Source: Diphasiastrum complanatum (lineage: Eukaryota > Streptophyta > Lycopodiopsida > Lycopodiales > Lycopodiaceae). From it: 64,000 bases of DNA. How positions within the stretch are numbered: position 1 is the first letter of the stretch; every line of letters begins with the position of its first letter. The notes under the pieces were generated by a model. The model was not told the origin of the DNA and did not search any database. It saw only the letters and a list, made by a program, of their open reading frames with translations. A program made the translations under genes and the position numbers. The stretch is taken from assembly GCA_029204225.1 (NCBI GenBank), contig CM055097.1:43926942-43990941 (forward strand). Reading direction: 5' to 3'. Of the stretch, positions 1 through 12,186 are shown one piece after another.

Positions 1-508
1 TGTGCTCCTTCCTATGTGAAAAATTTGCAACTATATTTGAGATAGATCTCAAATATTCCACAAAACAAGATAATCTAGATCAGACACTCAAAATGATTAA
101 GACACTTAGACAAGTTTGAAATATACTTTTGGCACGTGTTAGATGCTTAGAAAAAAAACACTAATGATACTCAGTAGGGTCAAAGATGTTCAATTACATC
201 AACTTAGTCTTGATCTTCAGTTTCTTGTGTAGGATACTCAAAACAATGGACTCAGAATCAAGCAAGATTGAATCAAATCAAAAAGTGGTCACTTGGATTT
301 TGGACCTCTCCCTACCATCTTTAAGAGCTTATAACTCTTGATAGACACATCAGATTGATTTGGGATCGATTTCTATGGAAAGTACTCTTCATAACTTTCC
401 ATCAACCTATAACACCACTATCTTTGGACCAAATAGCAAGGAGATAAAGGTGACTAAAAATCTCTGATTTTTGATGAGATGAATCGAGGGGATATGCTTT
501 GATACCAC
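1..508 (-). mobile_element. Leader of a minus-strand copia-like LTR element
   Basis: No coding frame is supported. Read on the minus strand, this stretch follows a primer-binding site at 496-507, where the 5' untranslated leader of a copia element belongs. Its layout resembles the leader of the better-preserved copia element at 46.8-47.5 kb: both contain GGCACGTGT followed by an AAGAAA-like stretch, and an AGCTTATAACT segment further on. The left end of the element is outside the window. Assignment rests on the PBS and on this resemblance. Confidence 0.45.
496..507 (-). promoter_or_regulatory. Primer-binding site, initiator tRNA-Met type
   Basis: The plus strand reads GCTTTGATACCA, which is TGGTATCAAAGC on the minus strand. 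This is one base away from the common plant retrotransposon PBS complementary to initiator tRNA-Met. The identical site occurs at 47504-47515 beside a well-defined copia LTR, which supports the call. Confidence 0.65.
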
Positions 509-1482
509 TGATGAGGATCAAAGCATTCGCGAAGCTGTCGTGACAACCACGACTCTCTTTAGCCTTCGGATGGAGTTCAGATGCGATCACTGGACACTGC
601 CAGCTGAATCACTCCTACAGTCCTCCAAAATGTAGTCAGGCACTGTTGATCTACATTTATAAAATGAATGCAGCATTCAACATAGTTTCAAGCAAGGTGC
701 GGAATTAGAATGAACAAGAGAACTCAGACACACGATTAACAGCAGAAGCATTTGCATTCAAGATCAGACACAACAAGAAAAAATCATCTATATTGATCTT
801 CTTCTGATTCCTTCAAGCACTACATGCGAATCCATGCAGTGCGTTGGCGTGAGAGAAACGTGGTTCTCTCACGAGTAATCTTCTTGTTTTACTAGCTGAC
901 AATCGATCTCTATGGATCCTGATCACAAAACTCATCTCGCATGCAAGCGGACTTGTTGTCTGTATTTCGTCTTGATTGCTTACTAGCGTCAGACTACCTC
1001 ATTGCACTGTATGTGTATTCTCTACTGATCTATATGTCAAGTATCATCTAGTAAGTATGATCTCTCTATGTAAATCTAAGATTAGAGTGATTAAACATCT
1101 ACAACTAATCAGAGAATTACAAGAGTGGCAGATTAGCCACGACCTAGGGAGTATCTGTTGATGTCATGCCATCAGATCAGATATCTGTACTTCTGGGTAC
1201 TTGTGTGATCTTGCTGGAACTCTTTGGAGCATGAGGGCAAAACGGGTTTCGTGACATTTTTTGTGTCGCATCGTTGGTTCTGTTTTCATCATTGGTTTTG
1301 TTTTGCTCGTCTGCCTTTCTCTCGTACTGGACCGCAAAAGATTCTCGTGCTAGACTACAAAAGATCCTTTGACTTTTGTGTTTGCGAAACTTTTCGTGTT
1401 TCGTGTCTCCTGACTTTTGTGTTCGCGAACATATTTGTCAAGTTGAGAGCTGAAAGCTAGCAAGGCTTTGTAGTTAGAAACA
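509..1482 (-). repeat. Putative copia LTR, minus strand
   Basis: The segment lies between the copia RNase H remnant and the PBS at 496-507. On the minus strand it is preceded by a purine-rich tract (complement of about 1483-1507) that could be the polypurine tract. It would end one base before the PBS. No second copy is in the window, so both ends are inferred; 1495 is an alternative right end. An LTR with 3' coding sequence on one side and a PBS on the other is unusual. Confidence 0.4.
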
Positions 1483-3022
1483 TTTTGTTTTTTCAGCTCC
1501 CTCTCAAAGCATGATAGCTTAACGATCCCGAGACTGTTGTTTTGTTTCTCAAAGAGTCCTTTGTCCAGGGCTTTGGTGAAGATGTCAACAACCATGTCTT
1601 TTGTTCCGATGAAGGTGGTCTGCAGCATTTTCTTTTCAATTAGATCCCTGATCGCAATGTGCTTCGTTCTGGAATGGAACACGGGATCTTTCCTCAAGTG
1701 TACTGCAGAGGTGTTGTCCACCTGCAAGACTAGGGGCTCGTTCCTTGTTTCGCCCAATTTGTCCAGGAACTTCCTTAGCCAGATTATTTCGTTGGCCATC
1801 TTTGCTGCTGCAACATACTCTGCTTCACAGGATGACTGAGCCACGATGGTCTGCTTCTTGCTGACCTAGAAAACTGCTGCTCCTGATGTGATGGTGCATC
1901 CTTCTGAGACACTTTTACAATCGTCCTTGAGAGATGTCCAGCTAGCATCGCTGTAGGAAAGCATCCTGAAACCTGCATCACGACAATAGCACAAGCCATA
2001 ATCCCTCGTAAATTGAAGATATTGCAAGATTCATTTCGCAATCTCCCAATGTGTCGAGCCTGGATTCGTACAAAATTAGCTCATCCTGAATATTGTATAA
2101 GCAATATCAGGACGTGTGTTGTCTACAAGGTACATCAGTGATCCTATCAGCTTCCTATAAGGTGTGAGCTGCATCTGTTCTCTCTCTTCCTCAGTCTTCG
2201 GACAGTCGTCGTTTGTCAGCACCGTCCCTGTGAGCATTGGAGTGCTCGCTCCTTTGCAGTTCAGCATCCCAAAGTCCTCTAGGATCTTCTCGGTGTATCT
2301 GGACTAGTGAAGGTATAACTTACCTCCCTCATAGTCCCTTTCAATTTGTAAGCCTAGGTAACACCTGGCTTCTCCCAGATCCACTATCTCAAAATGTTTC
2401 AAGATGTCTGCCTTTACTTCAGCAATTAGCTGTTCACTCATGTAAAATATCAGATTGTCATCCACATATACATTCACATTGATGATCTGCCCATCTGTAA
2501 CTCTGACATATACATTGGAATCAGCCAACACAAGCTTGAATCCTAATGATTTCAGGGCTTGATCTTTCTTCTTGTACCATTGTCAGGCTGATTGTTTCAG
2601 ACCGTAGATGCTTCTATGCATTCTGCATGCATAGTCAGGAAGTGAATTCGAGACATATCTTGGGGGTTGATACATATAGATCTCTTCGTCTAGTTCGCCA
2701 TGCAAGGTTGTCTTCTCGTCCACAATGTGGATCTTGAGGTCATAAGCTGTTGCATATGCAAATAACAGACGTAGGGACGAATGTTTGACGACAGGAGAGA
2801 AGGTTTCAGAGTAGTCAATATCATATCTCTGAGATAAATCCTTCGCTACCAGTCTTGCCTTGTATTTTGTCACATTTCCATCTGGTCCGTATTTGAGCTT
2901 GAAAATCCATTTGTATCCAATGTCCATACCTCGTTCTTCCTCATGGACTCCATCTCTTCGTTCATGGCTTGGAGCCATCTGTCCTTTTCTGGACTTTCTA
3001 TCGCTTCCTTGAAAGTCAACCT
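1483..3022 (-). pseudogene. Copia pol remnant: reverse transcriptase and RNase H
   Basis: Read on the minus strand from 3022 downward, this is the Ty1/copia reverse transcriptase followed by RNase H. Visible parts are the [11 protein letters not shown] start of the RT domain, GYKWIFKLK and KARLVAK (about 2880-2780), the catalytic NVYVDDNLIF block (about 2470), and SLMYLVDNTRPDIAY (about 2100). RNase H follows with SSCEAEYVAA, VDNTSAVHL and RTKHIAI (1844-1600). Several frameshifts and stops split it, so it is dead. It is cut off at 3022, inside the first RT block, where gypsy sequence of the opposite strand begins. The same RT entry block occurs on the plus strand at 63950-64000, so that copia element is probably related. 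Confidence 0.88.
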
Positions 3023-5939
3023 AGTACCAGGTATAGCACCTGTTTCTAAACCTCCGTATCGGGTCAGCCGAACAGAGGATGAAGAAATAACTAGGCAGTT
3101 AACAGACTATCTTGGGAAAGGCCAAATTCAGACCAGTAGTTCACCATGGGCCTCACCAGTCCTATTGGTGAAAAAGAAAGAGAGGTCTATGCGTCTTTGC
3201 GTAGATTACAGAGCCCTCAATAAAGTCACAATCAAGAATAAATACCCTATGCCTCGGGCAGACGAGTTGTTTGATCAACTCGACGGGGCTAAGTTTTTCA
3301 GCAAAATAGACTTTAGATCGGAATATCATCAAGTCCGTATAAAATCGGAAGATGTCTCGAAAACAGCTTTTAGGACTCGTCACGGTCATCATGAGTTTAA
3401 GGTGATGCCATTTGGGCTCACAAATGCTCCAGCTACCTTTATGACCTTGATGAACAGTGTCCTCAGACCATACTTGGGTAAGTTTGTAGTCGTATTTTTA
3501 GATGACATCCTTGTCTACAATAAAATGAGGAAGGAGCATCTAAAATACCTCAGAAAGCTGTTTTGACTGCTCAGAAAGCATAAGCTTTATGCTAAACAAT
3601 CCAAGTGCGAATTCTTCGTTGAAGAAGTAGCATATTTGGGTCACATTATCTCTTCAGATGGGATTAAGATGGACCCAAATAAGGTTAAAGCCATACTCAG
3701 TTGGCTGAGACCTCAAAATATTTTGGAACTTCAGATCTTTCTTGGTTTGGCGGGATATTACAGACGATTTGTCAAGGAATATGCTCAGATAGCAGTTCCT
3801 ATGACAAATCTTCTTAAGGGGAAGGGAAAGGAGTTCATTTGGGAGTCCGCACAACAGGAGAGCTTTGATGCTCTCAAAACAGCCTTAGCTACAGCACCAG
3901 TTTTAAAAGTCGTCGACCCCAATCAGCCATTTGTGGTCGAAATAGATGCTAGCGACTTTGCAGTAGGTGATGTGCTAACTCAGGGTGGACGACCAGTTGC
4001 GTTCGAGAGTAAAAAACTCGAGCCAGTTCAGACTAGGTACAGTGCCTATGAAAAGGAACTTTTTTCTATAGTCCATGCCCTTAAGACTTGGAGGCATTAT
4101 TTGTATGGTGCCAACTTTGAGGTCTTGACAGACCATGAGAGTCTCAGATACCTTTGCAATCAACCTGAGCTTAGAGGTCGGAAAGCTCGTTGGGCAGAGT
4201 TGATGCAAGAGTTTGACATGTCTATCAGATATAGACGTGGAAAATTCAATACAGTAGCAGATGCCCTTAGCAGAATGCCTATGATAAACGAGCTGAGTTT
4301 TACTCAGATTCGTAATGAGTTACTCGAGTCCTTGAGAGGGAAATGCCAGCATGATGCATTCTTCTCTATTATCTGGAACTCAGTCCAGAACAGACAGTTA
4401 CAGACTCCAGAACCAGTTTCCGGGGCTGGTGCCAATTCATCCAAGAATACGGCAGCTTTCGTTGAAGATGATGATGAGTCCGAGTATACGTCGTCAGATG
4501 ACGTTGAGGATTCTGAGCCTGTATTACCCAAGCAAACCCCAGTGGTTGAGGGTCAGTTGACTCAAGGATTCAAATGGAAACAGTATTCCATTCAGGATGA
4601 GTACTTGCTCTATAGAGATAGAGTATGTGTCCCCAATTCAGAGGATTATAGGCAGCAGATCCTATATGAATGTCATGACAATCCTAGCGCGGGACACCCA
4701 GGCATACAGAAGATCTATGAGCTTCTTCGTAGGCAATTTTTTTGGCCCAGTATGAAAAAGGACGTCCACCAGTATGTAACCAGTTGCCAGAAATGTCAAG
4801 TAAATAAAGCAGAGCGTTTAAAGGCAGGAGGGTTGTTGCATCCCTTAGAAATACCAGCTGGTAAATGGGAGAGTATCTCCATGGATTTTATAGTAGGCCT
4901 GCCTAAAACCCAAAAGGGTAATGACGCTATATGGGTCACAGTTGACCGTCTGACCAAAATGGCTCATTTTATTCCGACCAAAACAACCGTTAGAGCTCCA
5001 GAGTTAGCGAGGTTGTTTGTAGACGGGCTATTTAAATTGTACGATCTACCTTCCGGCATAGTCAGCAACCGGGACAATAAGTTTACTGGAAATTTTTGGA
5101 GGGCAGTATTCCATCATCTCCATACTAAACTTAATATGAGTACCACCGACCATCCACAGACGGACGGTCAAACAGAAAGGGTAAATCAAGTGCTAGAGGA
5201 TATGCTTCGTGCATACGTCAGCAAGAAGCAGACTAATTGGGAGGAGTATCTCTCGATATTAGAGTTTGCTTACAACAGTACCAAACATTCAGCTACGGGA
5301 TACAGCCCATTTATGCTGATGTACGGTTTTCAGCATCGCTCACCCACAGTTGTAGGGTTTAAACAAGAAAAAGTTGAAGCAACCAGAGACTTTTTAGAGG
5401 ACCTAAACCAGATGATAGAACATGCTAAGCGTAGCATTAGGCAGTCCCAGGATCGAGCCAGGCATTATGCAGATCCACACAGACGGGATGTATAGTTCTC
5501 CACTGGTGAGAAAGTCTACTTGAGAGTCCCAGTTGACTCTAAAACCCTCAAATCAGGAGTGTGTGCTAAGTTGTCTCCAAGGTATTGTGGTCCCTTTACC
5601 ATCAGTAGGAGACTAGGCGAGGTCACCTATGAACTAGAACCCCCACACAACAGTAAGGTTTTTCCAGTCTTTCATGTAAGTCAGTTACGAAAAGCCTTAA
5701 CCAGATCAGACAATCTGGTAGGGGACAGTGTTCTAGTTCTCCCATTGGATCCTCAACAACCTCCACATGAACCAGAGGAGATTCTTGATAGTAGACAGAC
5801 GCAGACTCATCATACTCTATACCGAGAATATCTGGTTAAGTGGAATGATCAGCCTGTTGAGAATGCCACTTGGGAAAGAGGCAGTGTCCTTCGCAAGATT
5901 TTTCCAGACTTTGTCTTAGATGACCAAGACGGTTCTTAA
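3023..5939 (+). pseudogene. Ty3/gypsy chromovirus pol: RT, RNase H, integrase, chromodomain
   Basis: This is one continuous frame of about 970 codons with only two nonsense codons, TGA at 3564-3566 and TAG at 5493-5495. Order of domains: RT from [14 protein letters not shown] through [19 protein letters not shown] to catalytic VFLDDILVY (about 3500); RNase H with [19 protein letters not shown] and [10 protein letters not shown] (3940-4150); a Ser/Asp/Glu-rich linker (4430-4540); integrase zinc finger [10 protein letters not shown] with CQKCQ (4670-4800); and the D-D-E core [15 protein letters not shown] and DGQTERVNQ (4870-5190). The C-terminal chromodomain EYLVKWNDQPVENATWE (about 5825-5880) is typical of chromoviruses and is thought to guide integration into heterochromatin. 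Gag, protease and the RT start are missing: the left end abuts antisense copia sequence. Confidence 0.93.
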
Positions 5940-5950
5940 GGGGGAGGGAG

Positions 5951-6300
5951 TGTTACGAGCTCGTAACCAGTGCCGAACCCTAGAGAACACACATAGGTCA
6001 GATACCACAGTCAGGGTCGTGTCCAGCGTACATGACCAACAGGGCAAGACAGTGTGAGTAGTGTGTCCCAGCACGGTCCATAGCCATGGCGGGCTTAACA
6101 CAGCCTAGGGACCCTGTCAGCAGGATAGGGCCCCCAGTTGGGTCCCGACGTGCAGTCGGCCACGTCAGTGCCACGTGGTCGACACTTGGCTGTAGCATGC
6201 TACCAATCCTCACACTGGGCTAGGAGGGGCTTACTCTATATCAGGGAGTAGGCAAGGTTGGGTGGAGGAGTTAGTGTTTGCCCTACTATGGTGTTAGGAT
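5951..6300 (+). repeat. Gypsy 3' LTR fragment
   Basis: A purine tract (TAAGGGGGAGGGAG) directly after the chromodomain stop is a polypurine tract, and TGTTACGAGC follows as expected for an LTR start. The first bases form a perfect 16-bp palindrome, GTTACGAGCTCGTAAC (5952-5967). No matching copy exists in the window. The LTR is probably truncated at about 6300, where a second gypsy pol begins. Confidence 0.6.
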
Positions 6301-6304
6301 CTAT

Positions 6305-8764
6305 TACAATTACCATCAAGAATAGATTCCCAATTCCTCGAGTTGATGACTTATTAGATGCCCTTAAAGGAGCACAAGTGTTTTCAAAGATTGATCTCCA
6401 CTCTGGGTATCATCAAATCAAGGTAAGCGAGGAGGATCAACACAAGGCTGCTTTCCGAACAGACAGGGGGCATTATCAATTCAAAGTTATGCCTTTTGGT
6501 TTAACCAATGCACCGACTACCTTCCAAGCATTGATGAACCGAATCTTTGGGCCATACTTGTACAAATTTATCTTGGTGTTCTTTGATGACATATTGATTT
6601 ATAGCTGGAACTTAAAAGAACATCCTCAGCACTTGGAAGTGGTTTTGGGATTGTTGCGGGAATATAAGTTGTTTACCAAGATGTCAAAATGTGAGCTCGC
6701 CCAACAAGAGATTGAGTATTTGGGGCATATGGTGACTAAAGATGGCATTAAGGTGGATCAACGTAAGGTCGAGGTGGTTAAAAATTGGAAGAGCCCTAAA
6801 GCTTTGCAACATTTAAGAGGATTTATGGGATTTGCATCTTATTATCGACGATTCATATTCAATTTCTCAAGGATAGCAACAGCACTCATGCACTTGTTGA
6901 GGAAAGGAAAATTCGAATGGAGTGAAGATGCTCAGAGGGACTTCAATCAATTAAAGGAGGCTTTGGTGAATGCTCCAGTTTTGGTACAACCAGACTTCAG
7001 TTTACCTTTCAAAGTGACTGTTGATGCAAGTGCAAGTGAATTAGGAGCCATACTAAGTCAGAAGGATGGTGTGATTGCCTATGAGAGTCGAAAATTGACT
7101 GACAAGGAGATGTCATATCCTACGCATGACAAGGAGATGTTGGCTATAGTTCATGCATTGAAAAAATGGTGACACTACCTTTATGGGTCGAAATTCATCA
7201 TTAAAAGTGATCACCATAGTCTTAAGTGTTTTCTAAGTCAGAAGCAGCTTACGGACAAACAAAAGAGATGGTTAGCACAAGTTCAAGCATATGACTTTGT
7301 TATTGAATATCTCAAGGGCAAGGAAAATCAAGAAGCTGATGTTTTATCAAGGTTGTGGAAAATGCAAATGTGTGATACAAGTGGACCTTTAGAGGAGTAT
7401 ATAACTGTTCTCCAAGATGCAGAGGAGAATTGCATGTCCACAAAACAAGATCAAGCCTCACAAGGGTTATGGTGCATGATAGAAAAATGCTTACTAAATC
7501 CCCTCATTTCTTTGGAAAATGATTGGAAGTCCGTTATCTTGGATGAGTATACTAAGGATGTAACTGTGACGCAAATTCTGGCTTATCGGATCCCAAAGTT
7601 GGAGAACAATCTCGTCACCAACTTAAAGACGGAATTTTGGTATACGACAATAAAAGGATAGTCCTAGTGCCAAATTCAAAGTTGGTACCTTAGATTTTTT
7701 ATGAACTACATTCGTCTCCTAATGTTGGTTTCATTCCCTACAAGACTACTTATGGTGCAGCACATGTGGCACAACAATTTCTTAAGAATATTTTTAAATT
7801 GCATGGATTACCAAAAGAAATAGTGTGTGACAGAGATCCGAGATTTGCTAAATTGTTTTGGAAGGAGATGATGGAGAAATTAAAGACCAAATTATGTTTG
7901 AGTACTACATTCCAACCCGAGACTGATGGACAGATCGAAAGGGTAAATCAATGGCTGGAATGTTACTTGAGGCATTTCATGGCAGACCAACAAACAAAAT
8001 GGATTGATTGGTTGCATTTGGCAGAGTTCAGTTACAACTCAACAGCCAACATGTCGACTGGAATGACACCATTTTATGCATTGTATGGATATGAACCTAC
8101 AGCGCCAATTGACATGGAGTTAGCGGATGTAACCGTGGCAGTAGTAGCAGATGAACTGCAGAACATGCAAAACATCCTTAAGGAGAATCAAGATCATATG
8201 CGAGAGGCTCAACAAAAGATGAAATATTACGCGGACAAGCTTTGATCATTTAGGGAATTCCACGAAGGGGATTATGTGTACTTACGATTATAGCCCTATC
8301 GCAAATCAGTATTAAAGAAAACCAAGAGCGAGAAGCTATCTCCACGATTCTATGGGCCATTTCAAATCCTCAAAAGGGTGGGTGAACTAGCATATGAACT
8401 AAATTTACCAACCATAACAAAAATGCATAACGTGTTCCATGTCAGCCTATTGAAGAATCATATCAGTAAAAATGTTCAAACAGTGGTTGAGCTACCACCA
8501 ATCAATGAAGAGGGGAATTTGGTAGTGGAACCAAAGGCAATGGTTGGTTAACGAGATAAAGAGTTACGAAATGGGAAGCGAATACAACAGTAACTGATCA
8601 AATGGAAAGGATTATCTCCGGAAGACAACACGTAAGAAGATCATTCCTACCTAAGAAATGGCCTACAATTTTGGAGACAGCCAGAGGTCTTATGGAGCAC
8701 GACACTTGACGAAAAACTACATGGTCTTCATTTTTGAGGGCAAAAATGCTTAAAGTAGGGAAAG
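6305..8764 (+). pseudogene. Second Ty3/gypsy pol remnant: RT, RNase H, partial integrase, chromodomain
   Basis: The sequence begins inside RT at TITIKNRFPIPRVDDLL and runs through [28 protein letters not shown] and catalytic VFFDDILIY (about 6590) to RNase H (VDASASELGAIL, DKEMLAIVHALKKW). A TGA at 7170-7172, read from an expected CGA, interrupts RNase H. A frameshift lies at about 7640. The integrase zinc finger and first catalytic Asp are deleted near 7730; the core resumes with CDRDPRF and ETDGQIERVNQWLE (7825-7960). More stops follow, and a decayed chromodomain-like LIKWKGLSPEDNT sits at about 8597. It is related to the preceding chromovirus but is a different family. It cannot encode functional enzymes. 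Confidence 0.9.
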
Positions 8765-8990
8765 TGTCATGTGCTGTATGTAATTGGCCCATGAGCATAC
8801 TAATGAATTACCAAAAATAGCCATGGAGCTAAACTAGACTAGAACTAGTCATTAGAATTGTTAATAAAAAGACGCAGACAACTACGCCTGTTAGAAAGCA
8901 ATGATAAACTTACGGTTTACTGTTTATTTTACTGTTGCCAGTTGTTACCAGCTGTAATTAGCTATAGGTAGTTTAGTAGTCAGCTCGTAG

Positions 8991-9033
<43 letters not shown>

Positions 9034-9144
9034 GGTTACCTTCGTACTCTCTTTCAATTAGTGTGATACAGTGATTGTGTGCTCTTCCTCCTTATGGTGA
9101 TTGCTTATGATGAATGATTGATAGTGCTTATCAGATCTTTGACA
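8765..9144 (+). repeat. LTR of the second gypsy element
   Basis: The 380-bp segment opens TGTCATGTGC directly after a purine-rich AAAGTAGGGAAAG tract and closes TTTGACA directly before a primer-binding site, so it has TG...CA ends. It contains a (TC)n tract at 8996-9031. There is no second copy in the window. A PBS on the downstream side is expected of a 5' LTR, yet upstream lies the 3' end of a pol gene, so this LTR may be shared by two tandem elements. Confidence 0.65.
8996..9031. repeat. (TC)n microsatellite inside the LTR
   Basis: About 18 uninterrupted TC units. Confidence 0.97.
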
Positions 9145-9156
9145 TGGTATCAGAGC
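9145..9156 (+). promoter_or_regulatory. Primer-binding site, initiator tRNA-Met type
   Basis: TGGTATCAGAGC is an exact match to the classic plant PBS complementary to the 3' end of initiator tRNA-Met. It starts right after the CA end of the LTR. Confidence 0.85.
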
Positions 9157-11469
9157 TCTTCTGATCCTGAGTGCCTGACTACTGGGTTCGGCTTGTCACT
9201 GGCTCCGTACTGAGGTGAGATAGTCCTTCACAGGAGGTGAAAGCAAGAGAACTTACAGTGTTGATGAAAACAGTCTCTTGAGCAGATTGCAGGCATTGAA
9301 GCATGGTAGGAAGTGCTTGAGCAATCTTCAAAGAGTTTATTCAGAGGACAAGGAGGCAAATACAGTGGGGAAACCATTGGCAACTAACTGGGATCAGTTT
9401 GGTGAACATTTGAGCATTTTTGCAGCTTCAGCTGTAGTGAGAGAGTGTGAAGTAGTAACAAATCTACTTGCATCATTTTCAGATCATTCTGAGTGCTAGA
9501 AGCTACAGTCAAGAGCTAAAATGCCTATGTTGGCATTATACATAGCTCAAGAGTTCTAACCCTAAGATTTAACTTCATTGTCATCAAAGCTTGTGATATC
9601 TGTTACAAGCATGGATCTCTATTGCACGTATCGTTAAGTATAGGTTTACCACAAGCAAGCTTCTGTTCATTTTCCAATTAATGCATGTCAAATGGCATAT
9701 ATCAGATTCCTGTTCAGCACTGACATAAAGACATTTATTAAATGTAACAGTTAATAAACTTTTTGCTTCTCTTTGTTTATATGTAGCATCAAAAACGTTT
9801 GTCTTTTAGCATCTTCCTCCTATCATGTCATCTGAACATCATCAAATTACATTTCAAAATCCAAAATTGTCTTAGGTCATTTTGTTCTTTTCTGACATGG
9901 GATTCTTTAGATGGAACTTCCCTCAAGCATCTGGTGGTATGTCTGGAGAAAGCAACAAGATTCGGAATGCAAGAAAAAAGTCTCTAATCTCCTGTTTTCA
10001 GCCACACAGCCAAAGGGCACACATGAAAGCGTTCAAGGTGTTGCATGTGAGAGTTATGAGCCAGCCATAACAAAGGTATCTTTTATGGTACAGTTGCAGA
10101 TTATCTTCCTACAGGAAATAACTGGAAAAAGGCTAAAAATCTCAACACGGGGAAAGTTTTTGAGCACAAGTACTAAATATTCTGCTCAAAATTAAACAAG
10201 ATTTGTGTCTTGAAGATGGCGGTCCCTGGTTTTGATGTCTTTGTATACGACTTAAACTTCCAAAATGAGATTACAGGAACATCCACTGGACTATTGACCA
10301 AATCTCAGCTTCTTCTGGAGGCAAAAGAGAAGATCTAAATAGAGCATCAATTGCCACAGAAAGAACAAAGAGGAAGAATCATACTGGTAATTTAGAAGCT
10401 CACTTGATGTCCTTTCAAAGACCTAGCAAACTTTCAATTGAATAGCCATTCTCTTGGAATGCTCTTCTGAAGATGAAGTGTATAGGAGGTTCTTATGTAT
10501 GCAAAGTACGAGTGAAATTCCCTATCACATCATACAAAAGCATGTAATTGAAAACTCTGGATGACAACCTTAACAGCACATCAGCACTCCCATAGAACAC
10601 TACTGACAGTATCCTTGGAATCAAACCCTGTTGCATATAGTATATACCAACTTTACTTCCTTGTGATCAATTTTACTGAGTAGGTATCTGATGTGTTTCC
10701 TTTGGCATGCTCCTGGATCTTTTGAATCTTCATTTACTTTTTAGCATGCTCTAATGTCAGCCTAGACTCTAGAGACACTAATACATGCAAAGTTTTGCAG
10801 TGGATTTTGTTTCACATTTTTTTGCTGTGTTCAAAAGTCACGCACAGATTAGGACACGATTCGTGTATCTGTTGTCCACAAGCCTGCTAATTATAAAAAT
10901 GGACCTGCATCCCTCTCACACATGGCTTAAAGGAAGAGATAAAAAAATTCGATGATTTTTAGATTACAAACAAACCAGTCTCATATCTGCAAATCAGATA
11001 GACATATTCGTTTATGTTGACTTATTATAAGCATGTTTCTTGCTTCATTCTTTGTTTAAAGTACTTATGAAATAGAACCTAGAAGATACCCTGGACACTC
11101 TCAGAAAAGATTACTGCTTTTTGTATGGGTTGTGACAGAAGCCTAACCATTGTAAATTCTTAATATGTGGAAGTGTCATGCAGATTGTATGGGTTGTGAC
11201 AGAAGTCTAACTAAGTTCTTAATATATTACAGATGATGCTAGAAAGATTATTTATTGAAGTTTCTATGAATAAAAAATAGAATCATGATTCTCAAAAAAA
11301 ACACACGCTGCTGGCATATTCATAAACTGGTATACCTTAAGAAGATTATACTCTATGACATGCCGATAACATACCACTGTTCTGGCCTTGTCAAAAAATA
11401 TGGGCCTGCAGTCTTCCTCAGAGATTTAGTAGAAGAGCATTTTGTACATTGATAGCTAATCAGACTCCT
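9157..11469. other. Region without a recognised gene; possible exon at 9250-9500
   Basis: No known domain is visible. On the plus strand, 9262-9500 reads as an open frame of about 75 codons (ALKHGRKCLSNLQRVYSED, later FGEHLSIFAASAVVRE) preceded by an acceptor-like AACTTACAG. Its composition looks protein-like, but I recognise no family. Frames at 9911-10195 and 10260-10440 are weaker. The rest is AT-rich 3' flank of the minus-strand methyltransferase gene, whose stop is at 11470-11472. It could be a decayed gene or leftover internal sequence of the LTR element at its left. Confidence 0.35.
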
Positions 11470-12125
11470 TTAGGAAGTAGTCATGTCCAAAGCTCTCTTG
11501 GATTCTACCGCTCCAACCCAGTATGACTTAACAGCCACAAGAATCTTTTCAGAGTTGAATGGACCACTCTCATGATCAGCCAATTTGCTTTCCCACTGAA
11601 AACCATTTGTCATCCTTTTGATTTTGTTAAGTACTTCTAGATCATCTCTAATTATAACAGCACCCTCTGGACGTAAAATGCGGTCCATTTCAAGAAGAAT
11701 ATCAAAAATGTCACACCTGCATAGCATAAGAAATGATGTATCGCAGTAAGTAAGATTATACAGAGAGAAGAAGGGCAACAAAAAAGGAACAAGATCTGAA
11801 TGTCATAGCCTCTTGATTGATTTCTAAATGCAAGATCATGTTTACCTATAGACAACAGTCACAATGCATGGCAAATGATGTTCTCAAAATCTACATAGCT
11901 CAGAAAGGTTTGCAGATTATATTCTCAGGGCTAATGATTAGCTTGTGCTCCTAGAACTTTCTTCTTTTTTTACTTGCTTATGGTAAGAACATGAAGCAGT
12001 GTTTTGCTGAATCATGATTTCGATTCGAATTGTCGAATCGACTGACTTTGAAATTTTCTTTTGAACGAGATCCCCGCTACAGAGGCCTGAGCAGCGAGGA
12101 GTCCCATTCTTAATTTTGGTTCAAG

Positions 12126-12186
<61 letters not shown>

